A stretch of DNA of 64,000 nt from Chloroflexota bacterium. Lineage in GTDB: Bacteria; Chloroflexota; Anaerolineae; UBA1429. The translations under genes and the position numbers were made by a program. The number at the start of each line of letters is the position of its first letter. Within the stretch, counting starts at the first letter, position 1. Location of the stretch: contig JAIOAW010000002.1 in assembly GCA_019873625.1 (NCBI GenBank), positions 1 through 64,000 on the forward strand. The letters are read 5' to 3'. The notes under the pieces were generated by a model. That model saw nothing but the letters and a program-made list of their open reading frames with translations. It searched no databases and was not told the origin of the DNA. This document shows positions 48,105 through 57,316 of this stretch, one piece after another.

Positions 48105-49274
48105 CTAGGGGTTGAGGGTGATGACCCGCCCCGTCTGGGCGGATTCGACGATGGCGCAGGTGATCTGCGTTTGCTTGAGGCCATCCTCATGGGTGGGCAA
48201 GGGGCCAGGCCCCTTCCAGGAGGGCGGGGTCAGCGTCCCTTGTTCGATGCTTTCCAAGAAGCAGCCCACCAAATCTTCAGGGTCTCCATAGCCCAAACCC
48301 TGATATTCCAGCGAGAGCATCGTCTTTTCGCCGCCGGCGGAGAGCCAACCCGTCGTCGGCGAGGGTTGATGCACGAGGGCGCGCACCGTCGCCCCGCGCG
48401 CGGCCAACGCCTCCCGTTGGGCCAAGAGGTCCTCCACCGTGAGGCGCGCGCTGAGGTTGGCCCGCCAGCCGGGGAGGGTGTTGAACCCACCTCGCTTGTT
48501 GTAAATGAGCGTGCCCTCGCTGCCTGAGAAGCACATATAGAACTCGACGAGTTCGTCAATGTGCTTGATCCATTCCGCCTTGACGCGCACCTTGAGGCCG
48601 GAATCGAAGGTCAAGTAGGCATCGTACACGTCTGGCGTGTAACCCAGCACCTCGTGCTGAGAGATGGCATAGACCTCGCGCACCTCGGCCGGGCTAAAAT
48701 ACCAGCGCAGGAGGTCTACCACGTGGCTGAGCAAGAAATGCGCGGTGGATGAACCGCCGGCCCACTGGCGCGTGCGCTCTCCCCACATCTGGGTGGGCAC
48801 GGAGATGTTATCATCCAAGCGAGATTCGCCGTACACCACGCGGCCCAAAAGGCCCTCGCGGATGACGTGGCACGTCGCGATATCCATAGGCGCGGCGCGG
48901 TTGGCATAGTTGACGAAAAACCGGGCGCGGCGCTGCTCGACGAGGTTATAGATGGCCTCGGCATCTTCCATCGTCGTGGCGAGGGGCTTTTCTTGGATGA
49001 TGTTGGGCACGCCGGCCTCGAGGGCGGCGACGGAAGGCTCCCGATGAAGGGGATCCGGCGTGGCCACCACCACGAGATCTGGTTTGCAGGCGGCGAACAT
49101 TTCCTCATAGCGCGTGAAGGCCTGGGCGCCCACTTGGCTGGCGAGGCGCTCGGCCGCTTCGCGGCGGACGTCCACAATCGCCGCCACGCGGACGCCGCGC
49201 TTGGCGAGATAGGTGGCGTGCTGCGTACCGAGAATGCCGGCCCCGATGACGCCGGCCTTGAGTTGGGCCATCAT
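48105..49274 (-). CDS. Gfo/Idh/MocA-family oxidoreductase
   Basis: 389 residues from ATG 49274 after AAGGAGGTGCG. GVIGAGILGTQHATYLAKRG is the NAD(P)-binding loop, VVVATPDPLHREPSVAALEA and IQEKPLATTMEDAEAIY give the EKP block, and a C-terminal (beta) substrate domain follows. Sugar or inositol oxidation is the family norm. The substrate is unknown. It shares a transcript with the gluconolactonase-like gene. Confidence 0.9.
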   Translation of the reverse strand: MMAQLKAGVIGAGILGTQHATYLAKRGVRVAAIVDVRREAAERLASQVGAQAFTRYEEMFAACKPDLVVVATPDPLHREPSVAALEAGVPNIIQEKPLATTMEDAEAIYNLVEQRRARFFVNYANRAAPMDIATCHVIREGLLGRVVYGESRLDDNISVPTQMWGERTRQWAGGSSTAHFLLSHVVDLLRWYFSPAEVREVYAISQHEVLGYTPDVYDAYLTFDSGLKVRVKAEWIKHIDELVEFYMCFSGSEGTLIYNKRGGFNTLPGWRANLSARLTVEDLLAQREALAARGATVRALVHQPSPTTGWLSAGGEKTMLSLEYQGLGYGDPEDLVGCFLESIEQGTLTPPSWKGPGPLPTHEDGLKQTQITCAIVESAQTGRVITLNP

Positions 49275-49310
49275 CGCACCTCCTTACAGGGCATTCGCAT
49301 CTTTGGCTCG

Positions 49311-49338
49311 ATTGTACCCGGCCCAAGGGAGACGTCAA
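49311..49338 (-). promoter_or_regulatory. Promoter of the oxidoreductase/lactonase pair
   Basis: TTGACG (49338-49333) and TACAAT (49316-49311), 16-bp spacer, minus strand. Confidence 0.7.
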
Positions 49339-49377
49339 GGCCCCCGAGGAATGCGCAAAATGGCCCTGTGGCCACAT

Positions 49378-49406
49378 TTGGGGTGCGGGGGCGATGCCTG
49401 TATAAT
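49378..49406 (+). promoter_or_regulatory. Promoter of the SNF2/SWIM pair
   Basis: Exact TATAAT (49401-49406) preceded by TG, with a weak -35 TTGGGG (49378-49383) at 17 bp. It is divergent from the oxidoreductase promoter. Confidence 0.6.
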
Positions 49407-49453
49407 ATGTTGATCAAGCAGTCCACCTGCGCGGATGGCGCGCTTGAGGGCCT

Positions 49454-52400
49454 ATGAGAGCGATTTTGCACGGCACGTGGGTGCCCTCGCCGGATGGGGC
49501 TGAACAAGAGACCTTTTTCGTCTGGGCGGAGCGCCTTGGGCAGGAGATCAAGGTGCCCGCTCCGCGTGCGCGCATTTCGCGGCACCCCTATGCCGCCACC
49601 ACGCTCGAAATTGCCGACCTCTTGGCCGAATATGTGCCGGACCTCGATTGGCGCGTCAAACCGCGGTTGACGCGCGTGGTCTTTTTGCCCTCCGATGAGC
49701 GCGTGCCCATCGGCGCGGGCTGGGCCTACCGCGAGGCCGCTGAAAAGGATCAGGAAGAGATCTCTTTCCATTTGCGGCCGTGGCGGGTGGAGGGGTTGGG
49801 CCTGGCGCTCGATGAGGCCGCGCTAGAGTTGCTCATCACCCTGCCGGTGGCTAACCATCGGCTCCTTGCCAGCCACCGTTTGGGGCCAGACCTGCGCTAC
49901 TGGGGCATTGTGGCCAAGTTCGCCCTGGAACTCCTCGCGCGGCAGCGATTCATCCCGGGGGTGCAGAGTTCGAATGGCGATTGGCACGCCGTGTGGCTGC
50001 CAGTGCTGGATGCCCCCGAAGATCAGGCGCGCTTTGAGGCGCTCTTGCAGGGTATGCCGCCGGCCTGCCGGGCCGTGACGCGTGAGCGAGGGGACGTTTC
50101 TGCGGCAGACCTCCCCACGGCGCGGCGGGTGTTGCAGAGTTTTTTAGAGCGCTTGATAGACCGCGCCGTGCGGATGTGGGCATCGCAGGCGCCTGGGATG
50201 CCTCTACCCAAGAGGGCGCTCGCCTTCCGCGAGGGCAATGGGAACATCGCGCAGGCTTGGTGGGCGGCCCTGCGCGCGCAAGATGGGCAAGCGAAACTCC
50301 CCGTTTTGCGCGAGCACGCCGGCCAGCGCTTCTACCAGGCGTGGAAGAACTGGACCTATCGCGCCCAGCCCAAGGTGGAATCGTCCTTCCGCATTTGCTT
50401 CCGGCTGGAGCCACCCGAGACGGACGGCGCGGGCAATGGGTCTCCATCGCAGTGGACGCTGCGTTACTTCTTGCAAGCCAACGATGACCCGAGCCTGCTC
50501 GTGCCCGCGCAAGAGGTGTGGCGCGAGCGCGGCGACGTATTGAGTTACCTGAACCGCCGCTTCGATAACCCCCAGGAGAAATTGCTGGAGGGGTTGGGCA
50601 TCGCCGCGGGGATTTGCCCGGCCATCCGCCGCAGCCTGCACACCGACCGGCCCGCCTTCACCACGTTAGACGACCAGGAGGCCTTTACCTTCCTGCGCGA
50701 GACGGCCCATCTCCTTGAAGAGGCGGGGTTTGGCGTGCTCGTGCCCCCTTGGTGGAGCCGTTCGGAGGCGCGCCTGCGCCTGCGTGCTCGCCTTAGCGCC
50801 AGCCCAGAGGGAGAAGGCGCGGGGTGGCTCACGATGGAATCCCTCGTGCGGTATGATTGGGAACTGGCCCTGGGGGATGATGTCATCTCGCGCGAGGAGT
50901 TTGAACGCCTGGCTTCCCTCAAGACCTCCCTCGTGCAAGTGCGCGGCAAGTGGGTGCTCCTCCAGCCCGATCAAATCGAGGCGGCCATCGCCTTTTGGGA
51001 AAAGCATCGCGCGCGCGAGGGGTTGCGCTTGAGCGAGGCGCTCAGTTTGGCCTTGGGCGCCGAAGAGGAGCTCGATGGGATGGCCGTCAGCGAGGTCGTG
51101 TTGGATGACCAACTGGCCACCCTGGTGAACTCGCTGACCAAGCACGAGCAGTTGATGCTCCTGCCCACTCCCCCTGGGTTCGTGGGCACGCTCCGGCCGT
51201 ATCAGATCTTTGGGTTTTCGTGGCTATCTTTTTTGCGGCGGTGGGGGTTTGGGGCCTGCTTGGCCGACGATATGGGCTTGGGGAAGACCATCCAAACCAT
51301 CGCCCTCATTTTGCACGAGCGGCACCAGAACCCGAACCTCGGCCCCTCGCTCATCATCTGCCCCACCTCTCTCGTGGGGAACTGGCAGCGCGAGTTGGAA
51401 CGCTTTGCGCCCGGGCTGCGGGTGATGATCCACCATGGGGCGGGGCGGGCCGAGGGGGAAGAGTTCGTCTCGCAGAGCAAGGCGCATGATGTCGTCATCA
51501 GCACCTATGGCTTGGTGCGGCGAGATATCAAAGACTTGCGCAAGGTCCATTGGGCGAATATCGTGCTCGACGAGGCCCAGAACATCAAGAATCCTCTCAC
51601 CAAACAGGCCCGTGCCGTGCGCCTGCTCAAGGGAGATTTTCGCGTCGCGCTCACGGGCACACCCGTCGAGAACCGCCTTTCGGAATTGTGGTCCATTATG
51701 TCCTTCTTGAACCCTGGGTACCTCGGTTCGCAGGCCGCCTTCCGCAAGACGTTCGCCCTGCCCATCGAACGCTATCAGGATCGGGAGGCCTTTGACCGGC
51801 TGCGTAAACTCGTGCGCCCCTTCATCCTGCGCCGGCTGAAGACGGATCCGCGCGTCATACAGGACCTGCCCGAAAAGTTTGAGCAAAAAGTGTACTGCAA
51901 CCTGACGCGCGAACAGGCCACGCTCTATGAGGCCACCGTGCAAGATGCGATGCGCCGCCTGCGCGAAAAGCAATCCACTGAGCCGGATATCACGCGGAGA
52001 GGGTTGGTGCTCGCGATGCTGACGCGCCTCAAACAGATTTGCAACCACCCTGCGCTCTTTATGGGGGATGGTTCCCCCACGGCGAATCGCTCGGGCAAGT
52101 TGAACCGCCTCTGCGAGATGCTCGAGGAGATCCTTGAACTTAACGAGAGGGTGCTTATCTTTACGCAATATGCCCAGATGGGCGCGCTCCTCCAAAAGCA
52201 CCTGGAGGAGACTTTTGGACAGCCGGTGCTCTTTATGCATGGGGGCACGCCCCCCAAGCAGCGCGAGCGGATGCTCCAGGGGTTTCAGGAGGATCCCAAT
52301 GCGCCGCTGATCTTTGTCCTTTCGCTCAAGGCAGGGGGGACGGGCCTCAACCTGATGCGCGCGAACCACGTCTTCCACTTTGACCGGTGGTGGAACCCCG

Positions 52401-52636
52401 CGGTGGAGAACCAGGCCACCGACCGGGCCTACCGGTTGGGGCAGATGCGCGACGTCCAAGTGCGCAAGTTGATCTGCCTGGGCACCCTAGAGGAGCGGAT
52501 TGATGCGCTCATCGAGAGCAAGCGCGAATTGGCCGAGAGCGTCGTCGGCGATGAGGCGGATTGGCTGACCGAACTGAGCACCGATGAACTGTATGACCTC
52601 GTGATGCTCCGCGCCGAGGCCGTGGAGACGGAATAG
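49454..52636 (+). CDS. SNF2-family DNA translocase/helicase
   Basis: 1060 residues. The N-terminal half holds the SNF2-associated region of bacterial members. The ATPase begins near 575: LRPYQIFGFSWLSFLRRWGF, ADDMGLGKTIQTIALILHER (Walker A), VLDEAQNIKN (DEAQ box), ALTGTPVENRLSELWSIMSF, VLIFTQYAQMGALLQKHLEE, SLKAGGTGLNL and QATDRAYRLGQMRDVQV (motif VI). Complete and not truncated. The stop is 1 bp before the SWIM gene. Such pairs are known in many bacteria and are proposed to act on DNA or stalled polymerase (RapA-like); the exact role is not established. Confidence 0.92.
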   Translation: MRAILHGTWVPSPDGAEQETFFVWAERLGQEIKVPAPRARISRHPYAATTLEIADLLAEYVPDLDWRVKPRLTRVVFLPSDERVPIGAGWAYREAAEKDQEEISFHLRPWRVEGLGLALDEAALELLITLPVANHRLLASHRLGPDLRYWGIVAKFALELLARQRFIPGVQSSNGDWHAVWLPVLDAPEDQARFEALLQGMPPACRAVTRERGDVSAADLPTARRVLQSFLERLIDRAVRMWASQAPGMPLPKRALAFREGNGNIAQAWWAALRAQDGQAKLPVLREHAGQRFYQAWKNWTYRAQPKVESSFRICFRLEPPETDGAGNGSPSQWTLRYFLQANDDPSLLVPAQEVWRERGDVLSYLNRRFDNPQEKLLEGLGIAAGICPAIRRSLHTDRPAFTTLDDQEAFTFLRETAHLLEEAGFGVLVPPWWSRSEARLRLRARLSASPEGEGAGWLTMESLVRYDWELALGDDVISREEFERLASLKTSLVQVRGKWVLLQPDQIEAAIAFWEKHRAREGLRLSEALSLALGAEEELDGMAVSEVVLDDQLATLVNSLTKHEQLMLLPTPPGFVGTLRPYQIFGFSWLSFLRRWGFGACLADDMGLGKTIQTIALILHERHQNPNLGPSLIICPTSLVGNWQRELERFAPGLRVMIHHGAGRAEGEEFVSQSKAHDVVISTYGLVRRDIKDLRKVHWANIVLDEAQNIKNPLTKQARAVRLLKGDFRVALTGTPVENRLSELWSIMSFLNPGYLGSQAAFRKTFALPIERYQDREAFDRLRKLVRPFILRRLKTDPRVIQDLPEKFEQKVYCNLTREQATLYEATVQDAMRRLREKQSTEPDITRRGLVLAMLTRLKQICNHPALFMGDGSPTANRSGKLNRLCEMLEEILELNERVLIFTQYAQMGALLQKHLEETFGQPVLFMHGGTPPKQRERMLQGFQEDPNAPLIFVLSLKAGGTGLNLMRANHVFHFDRWWNPAVENQATDRAYRLGQMRDVQVRKLICLGTLEERIDALIESKRELAESVVGDEADWLTELSTDELYDLVMLRAEAVETE

Positions 52637-52637
52637 G

Positions 52638-53531
52638 ATGGTCGAAAGAGAGCACGATCAAGAAAAAGCCGCGCGGCTCGAAAAAACCTGGCAAGGGGTC
52701 CCTTCTCAGCCCCTTGGAGGGGGGAATGCGCGTAGCCGCTTGAAATTTGCCACCACCTGGTGGGGCGCACGGTGGTTGAATGCCCTCACCTCTTGGGCAG
52801 ACCCGCTGCGCCTGGGCCGTGGGCGCACCTATGCCCGTGCCGGCCGCGTGCTCGAAATGCGTATGGATGTGGGGGCTATCTATGCCCAAGTGCAGGGGAG
52901 CCGCCCTCAGCCATATCGCGTGCGCATCGAGATCAAGACCTTTTCGGATGCCGAGTGGGATCGCATCATCGAGGCTATGGCCTCACAGGCCCTTTATGCC
53001 GCGCAACTCTTGAATGGCGAGATGCCCCTCGATATCGAGACGGTGTTCGAGGCGGCGGGCGTGCACCTTTTCCCCTCCTCCGAAGAGGATTTTTACAGCG
53101 ATTGTACCTGCCCCGACTGGGACCCCTTCTGCAAGCATCGGGCTGCCGTCTGCTACCTGGTGGGGGAGCGCCTGGATGATGACCCCTTCCTTCTCTTTTT
53201 ACTGAGGGGGCGCACGAAAGAGCAGGTGCTGGCCGCTTTGCGCGCCGCTCGTGCCAAGCGCGCCGGTGGGGCCAGCGAAGGCCAAACCGCCAGCCCAGGG
53301 GCGATTCCCCCTGATATCTCGCCCGAGGCCTTTTGGCGCTTGGGGCCGGAGGCTGAGGGCCTAGAAATCCACGTGCGTTCGCCCCAAATCGAGATGGAGG
53401 TCATCAAACTCCTCGGGGACCTTACCTTTGCCGAGGACGCCGCCCGCATCGAAGAACTTGCCGCCATCTATCGCCAGGTTTCTCGGCGCGCCCTGCGCTT
53501 GGCCTTTGACGAGTCGGACGTCGAGGGTTGA
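52638..53531 (+). CDS. SWIM zinc-finger protein, partner of the SNF2 translocase
   Basis: 297 residues. The N-terminus TTWWGARWLNALTSWADPLR and GRTYARAGRVLEMRMDVGAI is typical of the SWIM partners encoded next to bacterial SNF2 genes. The SWIM motif CTCPDWDPFCKHRAAVCY (C-x-C...C-x-H) is at about 155-172. The C-terminal about 120 residues contain helices and a linker of SEGQTASPGAIPPDISPEAF. Likely a DNA- or protein-binding subunit for the translocase. One base separates it from the helicase gene. Confidence 0.9.
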   Translation: MVEREHDQEKAARLEKTWQGVPSQPLGGGNARSRLKFATTWWGARWLNALTSWADPLRLGRGRTYARAGRVLEMRMDVGAIYAQVQGSRPQPYRVRIEIKTFSDAEWDRIIEAMASQALYAAQLLNGEMPLDIETVFEAAGVHLFPSSEEDFYSDCTCPDWDPFCKHRAAVCYLVGERLDDDPFLLFLLRGRTKEQVLAALRAARAKRAGGASEGQTASPGAIPPDISPEAFWRLGPEAEGLEIHVRSPQIEMEVIKLLGDLTFAEDAARIEELAAIYRQVSRRALRLAFDESDVEG

Positions 53532-53552
53532 GAGGCGGGAGCCTCGCGCTCC
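53532..53552. repeat. REP-like repeat, partial copy 4
   Basis: GAGGCGGGAGCCTCGCGCTCC is the right-hand palindrome of the element at 3175-3220, identical over its length. It begins at the very stop of the SWIM gene. Confidence 0.7.
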
Positions 53553-53564
53553 TTCATTGTTCAG

Positions 53565-53592
53565 TTGCGCTCCAGCGCGTTGCGTGCATAAT
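53565..53592 (+). promoter_or_regulatory. Possible promoter of the FucI-like gene
   Basis: TTGCGC (53565-53570) and CATAAT (53587-53592) at 16 bp. The ATG follows 33 bp later with GAAGGAGG. Confidence 0.45.
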
Positions 53593-53625
53593 CAAGCCGA
53601 CATCACCTGAAGAAGGAGGCCTCTG

Positions 53626-55032
53626 ATGACGACTTTAGGCGTGATCGTCGGGAACCGAGGGTTCTTCCCCGCCGAGTTGTGCGAAGAGGGGCGCCAGATC
53701 ATCCTGCGCGTTCTCGAGGAAGAGGGGTTCAAGGCCATCGCCCTAGGCCCGCAAGATACCCCTTATGGTTCCGTAGAGACCTATGCGCAGGCCAAACAAT
53801 GTGCCGATCTTTTTAAGGCGCACCGCGAGGAGATTGACGGCATTTTGGTTACGTTGCCCAACTTTGGCGATGAGCGCGGCGTGGCAGATACGATCCGCCT
53901 GGCGGGGTTGGATGTGCCCGTGCTCGTGCACGCCTTCCCCGATGAGGCGGGGCGTATGGATATCTCCAGGCGGCGCGATAGTTTCTGCGGCAAGATGTCC
54001 GTCTGCAACAACCTGACGCAGTACGGCATCCCCTATTCGCTCACGACGCTCCACACGGTGGACCCAACTTCGGCGAGTTTTCGCCGAGATTTGGCGCGCT
54101 TTGGGGCCATTTGCCGCGTGGTGAAAGGACTGCGCAGGGCGCGCTTTGGGCAAGTGGGCGCGCGGCCGGCGGCGTTCATCACCGTGCGCTACAGTGAAAA
54201 ACTCCTGGAGCAGGCCGGCATTTCGGTGGAAACGGTGGACCTTTCCGAAATCTTTGGCCGGGCCTGGAAGTTGGCCGATGGCGACCCCGTGGTGCAATCC
54301 AAGGTGGAGGAGATTCGGGCCTATGTGCGCGTGGCGAACGTGCCCACCGAGGCGCTCCTCAAGATGGCCAAGTTCGCCGCCGTGCTCGAGGCGTGGATGG
54401 CCGAGCACGAACTGGTGGGCACTGCCTTGCAGTGCTGGACGGCGATGGAGGAGTATTATGGCGTCGTCCCCTGCACGGTGATGAGTATGCTCTCTAACAA
54501 GGGCTTGCCCAGCGCCTGTGAGACGGATATCACCGGCCTCATCGGGATGTACGCGATGGTACTCGCCTCTGGCCGCCCGAGCGCGCTGTTGGATTGGAAC
54601 AACAACTATGGCGAGGATCCCGACAAGGCCGTGGTGTTCCATTGCAGTAACCTGCCGCAAGCGCTCTTTGGCGGAGAGGCGGCTATGGATTACCAGGCCA
54701 TCATCGCGGGCACGGTGGGGCGCGAGAACACCTTCGGCACCGTGGTGGGGCGCATCAAGCCGACGCCTTTGACCTTCTGCCGCGTCTCGACGGATGATGC
54801 GCGGGGATGCATCCGCGCCTACTTGGGCGAGGGCGAGATCACCGATGATCCCATCGAGACCTTTGGTGGGTATGGGGTGATCCGCGTGCCCAAGATGCAG
54901 GCGCTCTTGCGGCACATCTGCGAATATGGCTACGAACACCACGTGGCCGCCAACCCCAGCCAGGTGGCCGATGCCCTCTATGAGGCTTTTGCGAAATACC
55001 TCAAGTGGGATGTGTACTATCACAAGGGGTAA
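53626..55032 (+). CDS. L-fucose/L-arabinose isomerase-fold protein
   Basis: 468 residues; ATG 53626 after GAAGGAGG. GVIVGNRGFFPAELCEEGRQ at the start, DGILVTLPNFGDERGVADTI and VLVHAFPDEAGRMDISRRRD are those of FucI-like proteins of unassigned substrate. C-terminal blocks SACETDITGLIGMYAMVLAS and FCRVSTDDARGCIRAYLGEG carry candidate metal-binding Glu/Asp/His. It probably interconverts an aldose and ketose, or a derivative, in the same catabolic theme as the neighbouring genes. Monocistronic, ended by a palindromic terminator. Confidence 0.8.
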   Translation: MTTLGVIVGNRGFFPAELCEEGRQIILRVLEEEGFKAIALGPQDTPYGSVETYAQAKQCADLFKAHREEIDGILVTLPNFGDERGVADTIRLAGLDVPVLVHAFPDEAGRMDISRRRDSFCGKMSVCNNLTQYGIPYSLTTLHTVDPTSASFRRDLARFGAICRVVKGLRRARFGQVGARPAAFITVRYSEKLLEQAGISVETVDLSEIFGRAWKLADGDPVVQSKVEEIRAYVRVANVPTEALLKMAKFAAVLEAWMAEHELVGTALQCWTAMEEYYGVVPCTVMSMLSNKGLPSACETDITGLIGMYAMVLASGRPSALLDWNNNYGEDPDKAVVFHCSNLPQALFGGEAAMDYQAIIAGTVGRENTFGTVVGRIKPTPLTFCRVSTDDARGCIRAYLGEGEITDDPIETFGGYGVIRVPKMQALLRHICEYGYEHHVAANPSQVADALYEAFAKYLKWDVYYHKG

Positions 55033-55055
55033 GCGGCTGGGCGATTGGGGCGCAA

Positions 55056-55089
55056 AACGAGGGGGCTGCCCATGGGCAGCCCCCTCGTT
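55056..55089. terminator. Bidirectional terminator, perfect 34-bp palindrome
   Basis: 17-bp arms with no unpaired centre: AACGAGGGGGCTGCCC then ATGGGCAGCCCCCTCGTT. It lies between the convergent FucI-like and hppA genes. The minus strand reads CGTTTTGCG after it, the plus strand CATTTG. Confidence 0.8.
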
Positions 55090-55117
55090 CATTTGAGTGC
55101 CAAGGCCGTAAAGGCCG

Positions 55118-57133
55118 TTATAGGTTCAGGAGCGCGATGTGGGCGATGATGGGGCCAAAGACCGTCGCGCTCAGCGACATCACCGTGATAAAGGTGTTCA
55201 GCGAGGGGCCGGCCGTATCTTTGAAGGGGTCGCCCACCGTATCGCCCACCACGGCGGCCTTGTGGGCCTCGGAACCCTTGCCGCCCAGAGCGCCGTCTTC
55301 GATGAACTTTTTCGCGTTATCCCACAGGCCGCCGGCGTTGGCCATCATCAGGGCAAAGATGATGCCCGTGACGATGGACCCCGCCAAAAAGCCGCCGAGG
55401 GCGTTCTTGCCCAAGATCAGGCCCACCAGGATGGGCACGACCAAGGCGAGGATGGCCGGGAGGATCAGTTCCTTGAGGGCGCCCTGGGTGGCGATATCCA
55501 CGCAGCGGGCGCTATCGGGCCGCACTTTGCCCTCGATGAGGCCAGGGATCTCGCGGAACTGACGGCGAATCTCTTCCACCATCTTGAAGGCATTGCGCCC
55601 CACGGAAAGGATGAGCAGGGCCGAAAGGAGCGGCGGCATCATCGCGCCGATAAAGACGCCCACCGTAACGCCGGGGTTGCGCAGGTCCAACGAGGAGATG
55701 CCCACCGACTCGGCATACGCGGCAAAAAGGGCCAACACAGTCAGCGCAGCGGCGCCGATGGCGAACCCCTTGGTGATGGCCTTGGCCGTGTTGCCGGCCG
55801 CGTCGAGCCGGTCGCAAACGGCGATGACCTCTTCGCTCTCATGCCCATATTCGGCGCAGCCTTTGGCGTTATCTACGATGGGGCCATAGGCGTCGGAAGA
55901 GAGGATCATTGGCGTGATGGAGAGCATACCCACTGCCGCCACCGAGATGCCGTAGGTGCCCGGCACGCCGAACTGCACGGCGAGCACCCACGAAGCGATC
56001 ATCGCCACGCAGATGCCCAAGATGGAAGGCACGATGCTCAGTAGGCCGTAGGAAAAACCGTTCAAGATGACGATGGCCGGCCCGGTGAGCGCGGCATTGG
56101 CCGTCTGCTGCACGGCGGCCTGATCAATATCGGTGAAGGCATCCGAGGTGAAACCGATGACGATGCCCGCCAAGAGGCCGGCGATGTTCGGCAGCCACAC
56201 GCCCCACGGCTTATCCACGCCGGAGGCGAAGGTAATCGCGAGCGAGAGGATGGCAAAGATGATCGTGGTGGAGATAGTGCCCGTATTCAAGGCGCGGCCG
56301 GGGTCTTTGCCCTCGCGCAGGCGGATGACAAAGATCATCCCCAGTATCGAGGCGAGGATGCCCACGCCGCCCAAAAGGAGAGGATAGATGACATAGGCCA
56401 CATTGCCGCTGAAAAGGAGGGCGCCGAGGATCATCACGGCCACGACGCTGGCTACGTAGGAGTCCAGGATGTCCGCGCCCATACCGGCCACATCGCCGAC
56501 GTTATCGCCTACGTTATCGGCCACCACGGCGGGGTTGCGCGGGTCATCCTCCGCGAGGTCGAACTCAACCTTGCCGACCAGGTCTGCGCCGATATCGGCC
56601 GTCTTGGTGTAGATGCCGCCGCCCGCCTTGGCGAGGAGGGCGAGAGAGCTCGCACCAAAACTGAAGCCAAGGACGATGTCTGTGCTCTTGAAGATCATAT
56701 AAAAGGCGGTTACGCCGATGAGCGACAGCCCCACGAGCGCCGTGCCCATCACGCCGCCGGCGAAAAACCCTACCGGAAAGGCCTTCACCAGGCCGTTACG
56801 CGCGGCCCAAGCCACGCGCCCATTGGCCCGCGTAGCGATGTACATACCGATGTAGGCGCCCGCCGTCGAGCACCCCGCACCGACGATGTAGGCGATGGCC
56901 GTCTGCCAGCCGAGCGCAAGGACCAAGATGATGGCGATGATTGCCACGAGGACGCCCAGCCACTGGAACAGACGTCGCAGATAGGCCGCTGCCCCCTCCT
57001 GAACCGCGTGGGAATACTCGGCAATGGGGGCGCTCTTGTTCTCCTGCTTGAGCACCCAGCGGCCCAGGAACACTGCTACCACGATGGATAGCAGCCCACA
57101 GATGAGTGACGCGATTTCCCAACCAACAACCAT
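55118..57133 (-). CDS. hppA: Membrane-bound proton-translocating pyrophosphatase, K+-independent type
   Basis: 671 residues with about 16 hydrophobic segments. Hydrolytic centre: DIGADLVGKVEFDLAEDDPR followed by NPAVVADNVGDNVGDVAGMG. The C-terminal core has SDAYGPIVDNAKGCAEYGHE and GDTVGDPFKDTAGPSLN. The diagnostic site reads GNTAKAITKGFAIG, with Lys and Thr where K+-dependent enzymes have Ala and Gly/Ala. This predicts a K+-independent H+ pump. It uses PPi to build proton motive force. Promoter TTGACA-17-TATTAT lies 77 bp upstream. Confidence 0.94.
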   Translation of the reverse strand: MVVGWEIASLICGLLSIVVAVFLGRWVLKQENKSAPIAEYSHAVQEGAAAYLRRLFQWLGVLVAIIAIILVLALGWQTAIAYIVGAGCSTAGAYIGMYIATRANGRVAWAARNGLVKAFPVGFFAGGVMGTALVGLSLIGVTAFYMIFKSTDIVLGFSFGASSLALLAKAGGGIYTKTADIGADLVGKVEFDLAEDDPRNPAVVADNVGDNVGDVAGMGADILDSYVASVVAVMILGALLFSGNVAYVIYPLLLGGVGILASILGMIFVIRLREGKDPGRALNTGTISTTIIFAILSLAITFASGVDKPWGVWLPNIAGLLAGIVIGFTSDAFTDIDQAAVQQTANAALTGPAIVILNGFSYGLLSIVPSILGICVAMIASWVLAVQFGVPGTYGISVAAVGMLSITPMILSSDAYGPIVDNAKGCAEYGHESEEVIAVCDRLDAAGNTAKAITKGFAIGAAALTVLALFAAYAESVGISSLDLRNPGVTVGVFIGAMMPPLLSALLILSVGRNAFKMVEEIRRQFREIPGLIEGKVRPDSARCVDIATQGALKELILPAILALVVPILVGLILGKNALGGFLAGSIVTGIIFALMMANAGGLWDNAKKFIEDGALGGKGSEAHKAAVVGDTVGDPFKDTAGPSLNTFITVMSLSATVFGPIIAHIALLNL

Positions 57134-57209
57134 GTCTCCCTCCTAGTATGGATGTGTGGAATGAATGTAGCCGGGCCATCCTCGGCCGAACAAAGCCAAA
57201 ATCGCGCAC

Positions 57210-57238
57210 ATAATATATCGCTTGGGGATGCGTGTCAA
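57210..57238 (-). promoter_or_regulatory. Promoter of hppA
   Basis: TTGACA (57238-57233) and TATTAT (57215-57210), 17-bp spacer, minus strand. Confidence 0.8.
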
Positions 57239-57316
57239 ACCGTTATACCCCGCCCGGTCTTGCGTTCGTGGGCGCTTTGCGCTAACGTGAAGCGAGATGA
57301 AAGGAGGCGAAAAGCG

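Noticed and set aside
49454-53531. DISARM-like or other helicase-based defence system
   Set aside because: There is no methyltransferase, nuclease or DUF1998 partner. Only the common SNF2/SWIM pair is present.
53743-55092. 449-codon minus-strand ORF, and 58402-59895
   Set aside because: Antisense shadows of the FucI-like gene and the sugar operon.
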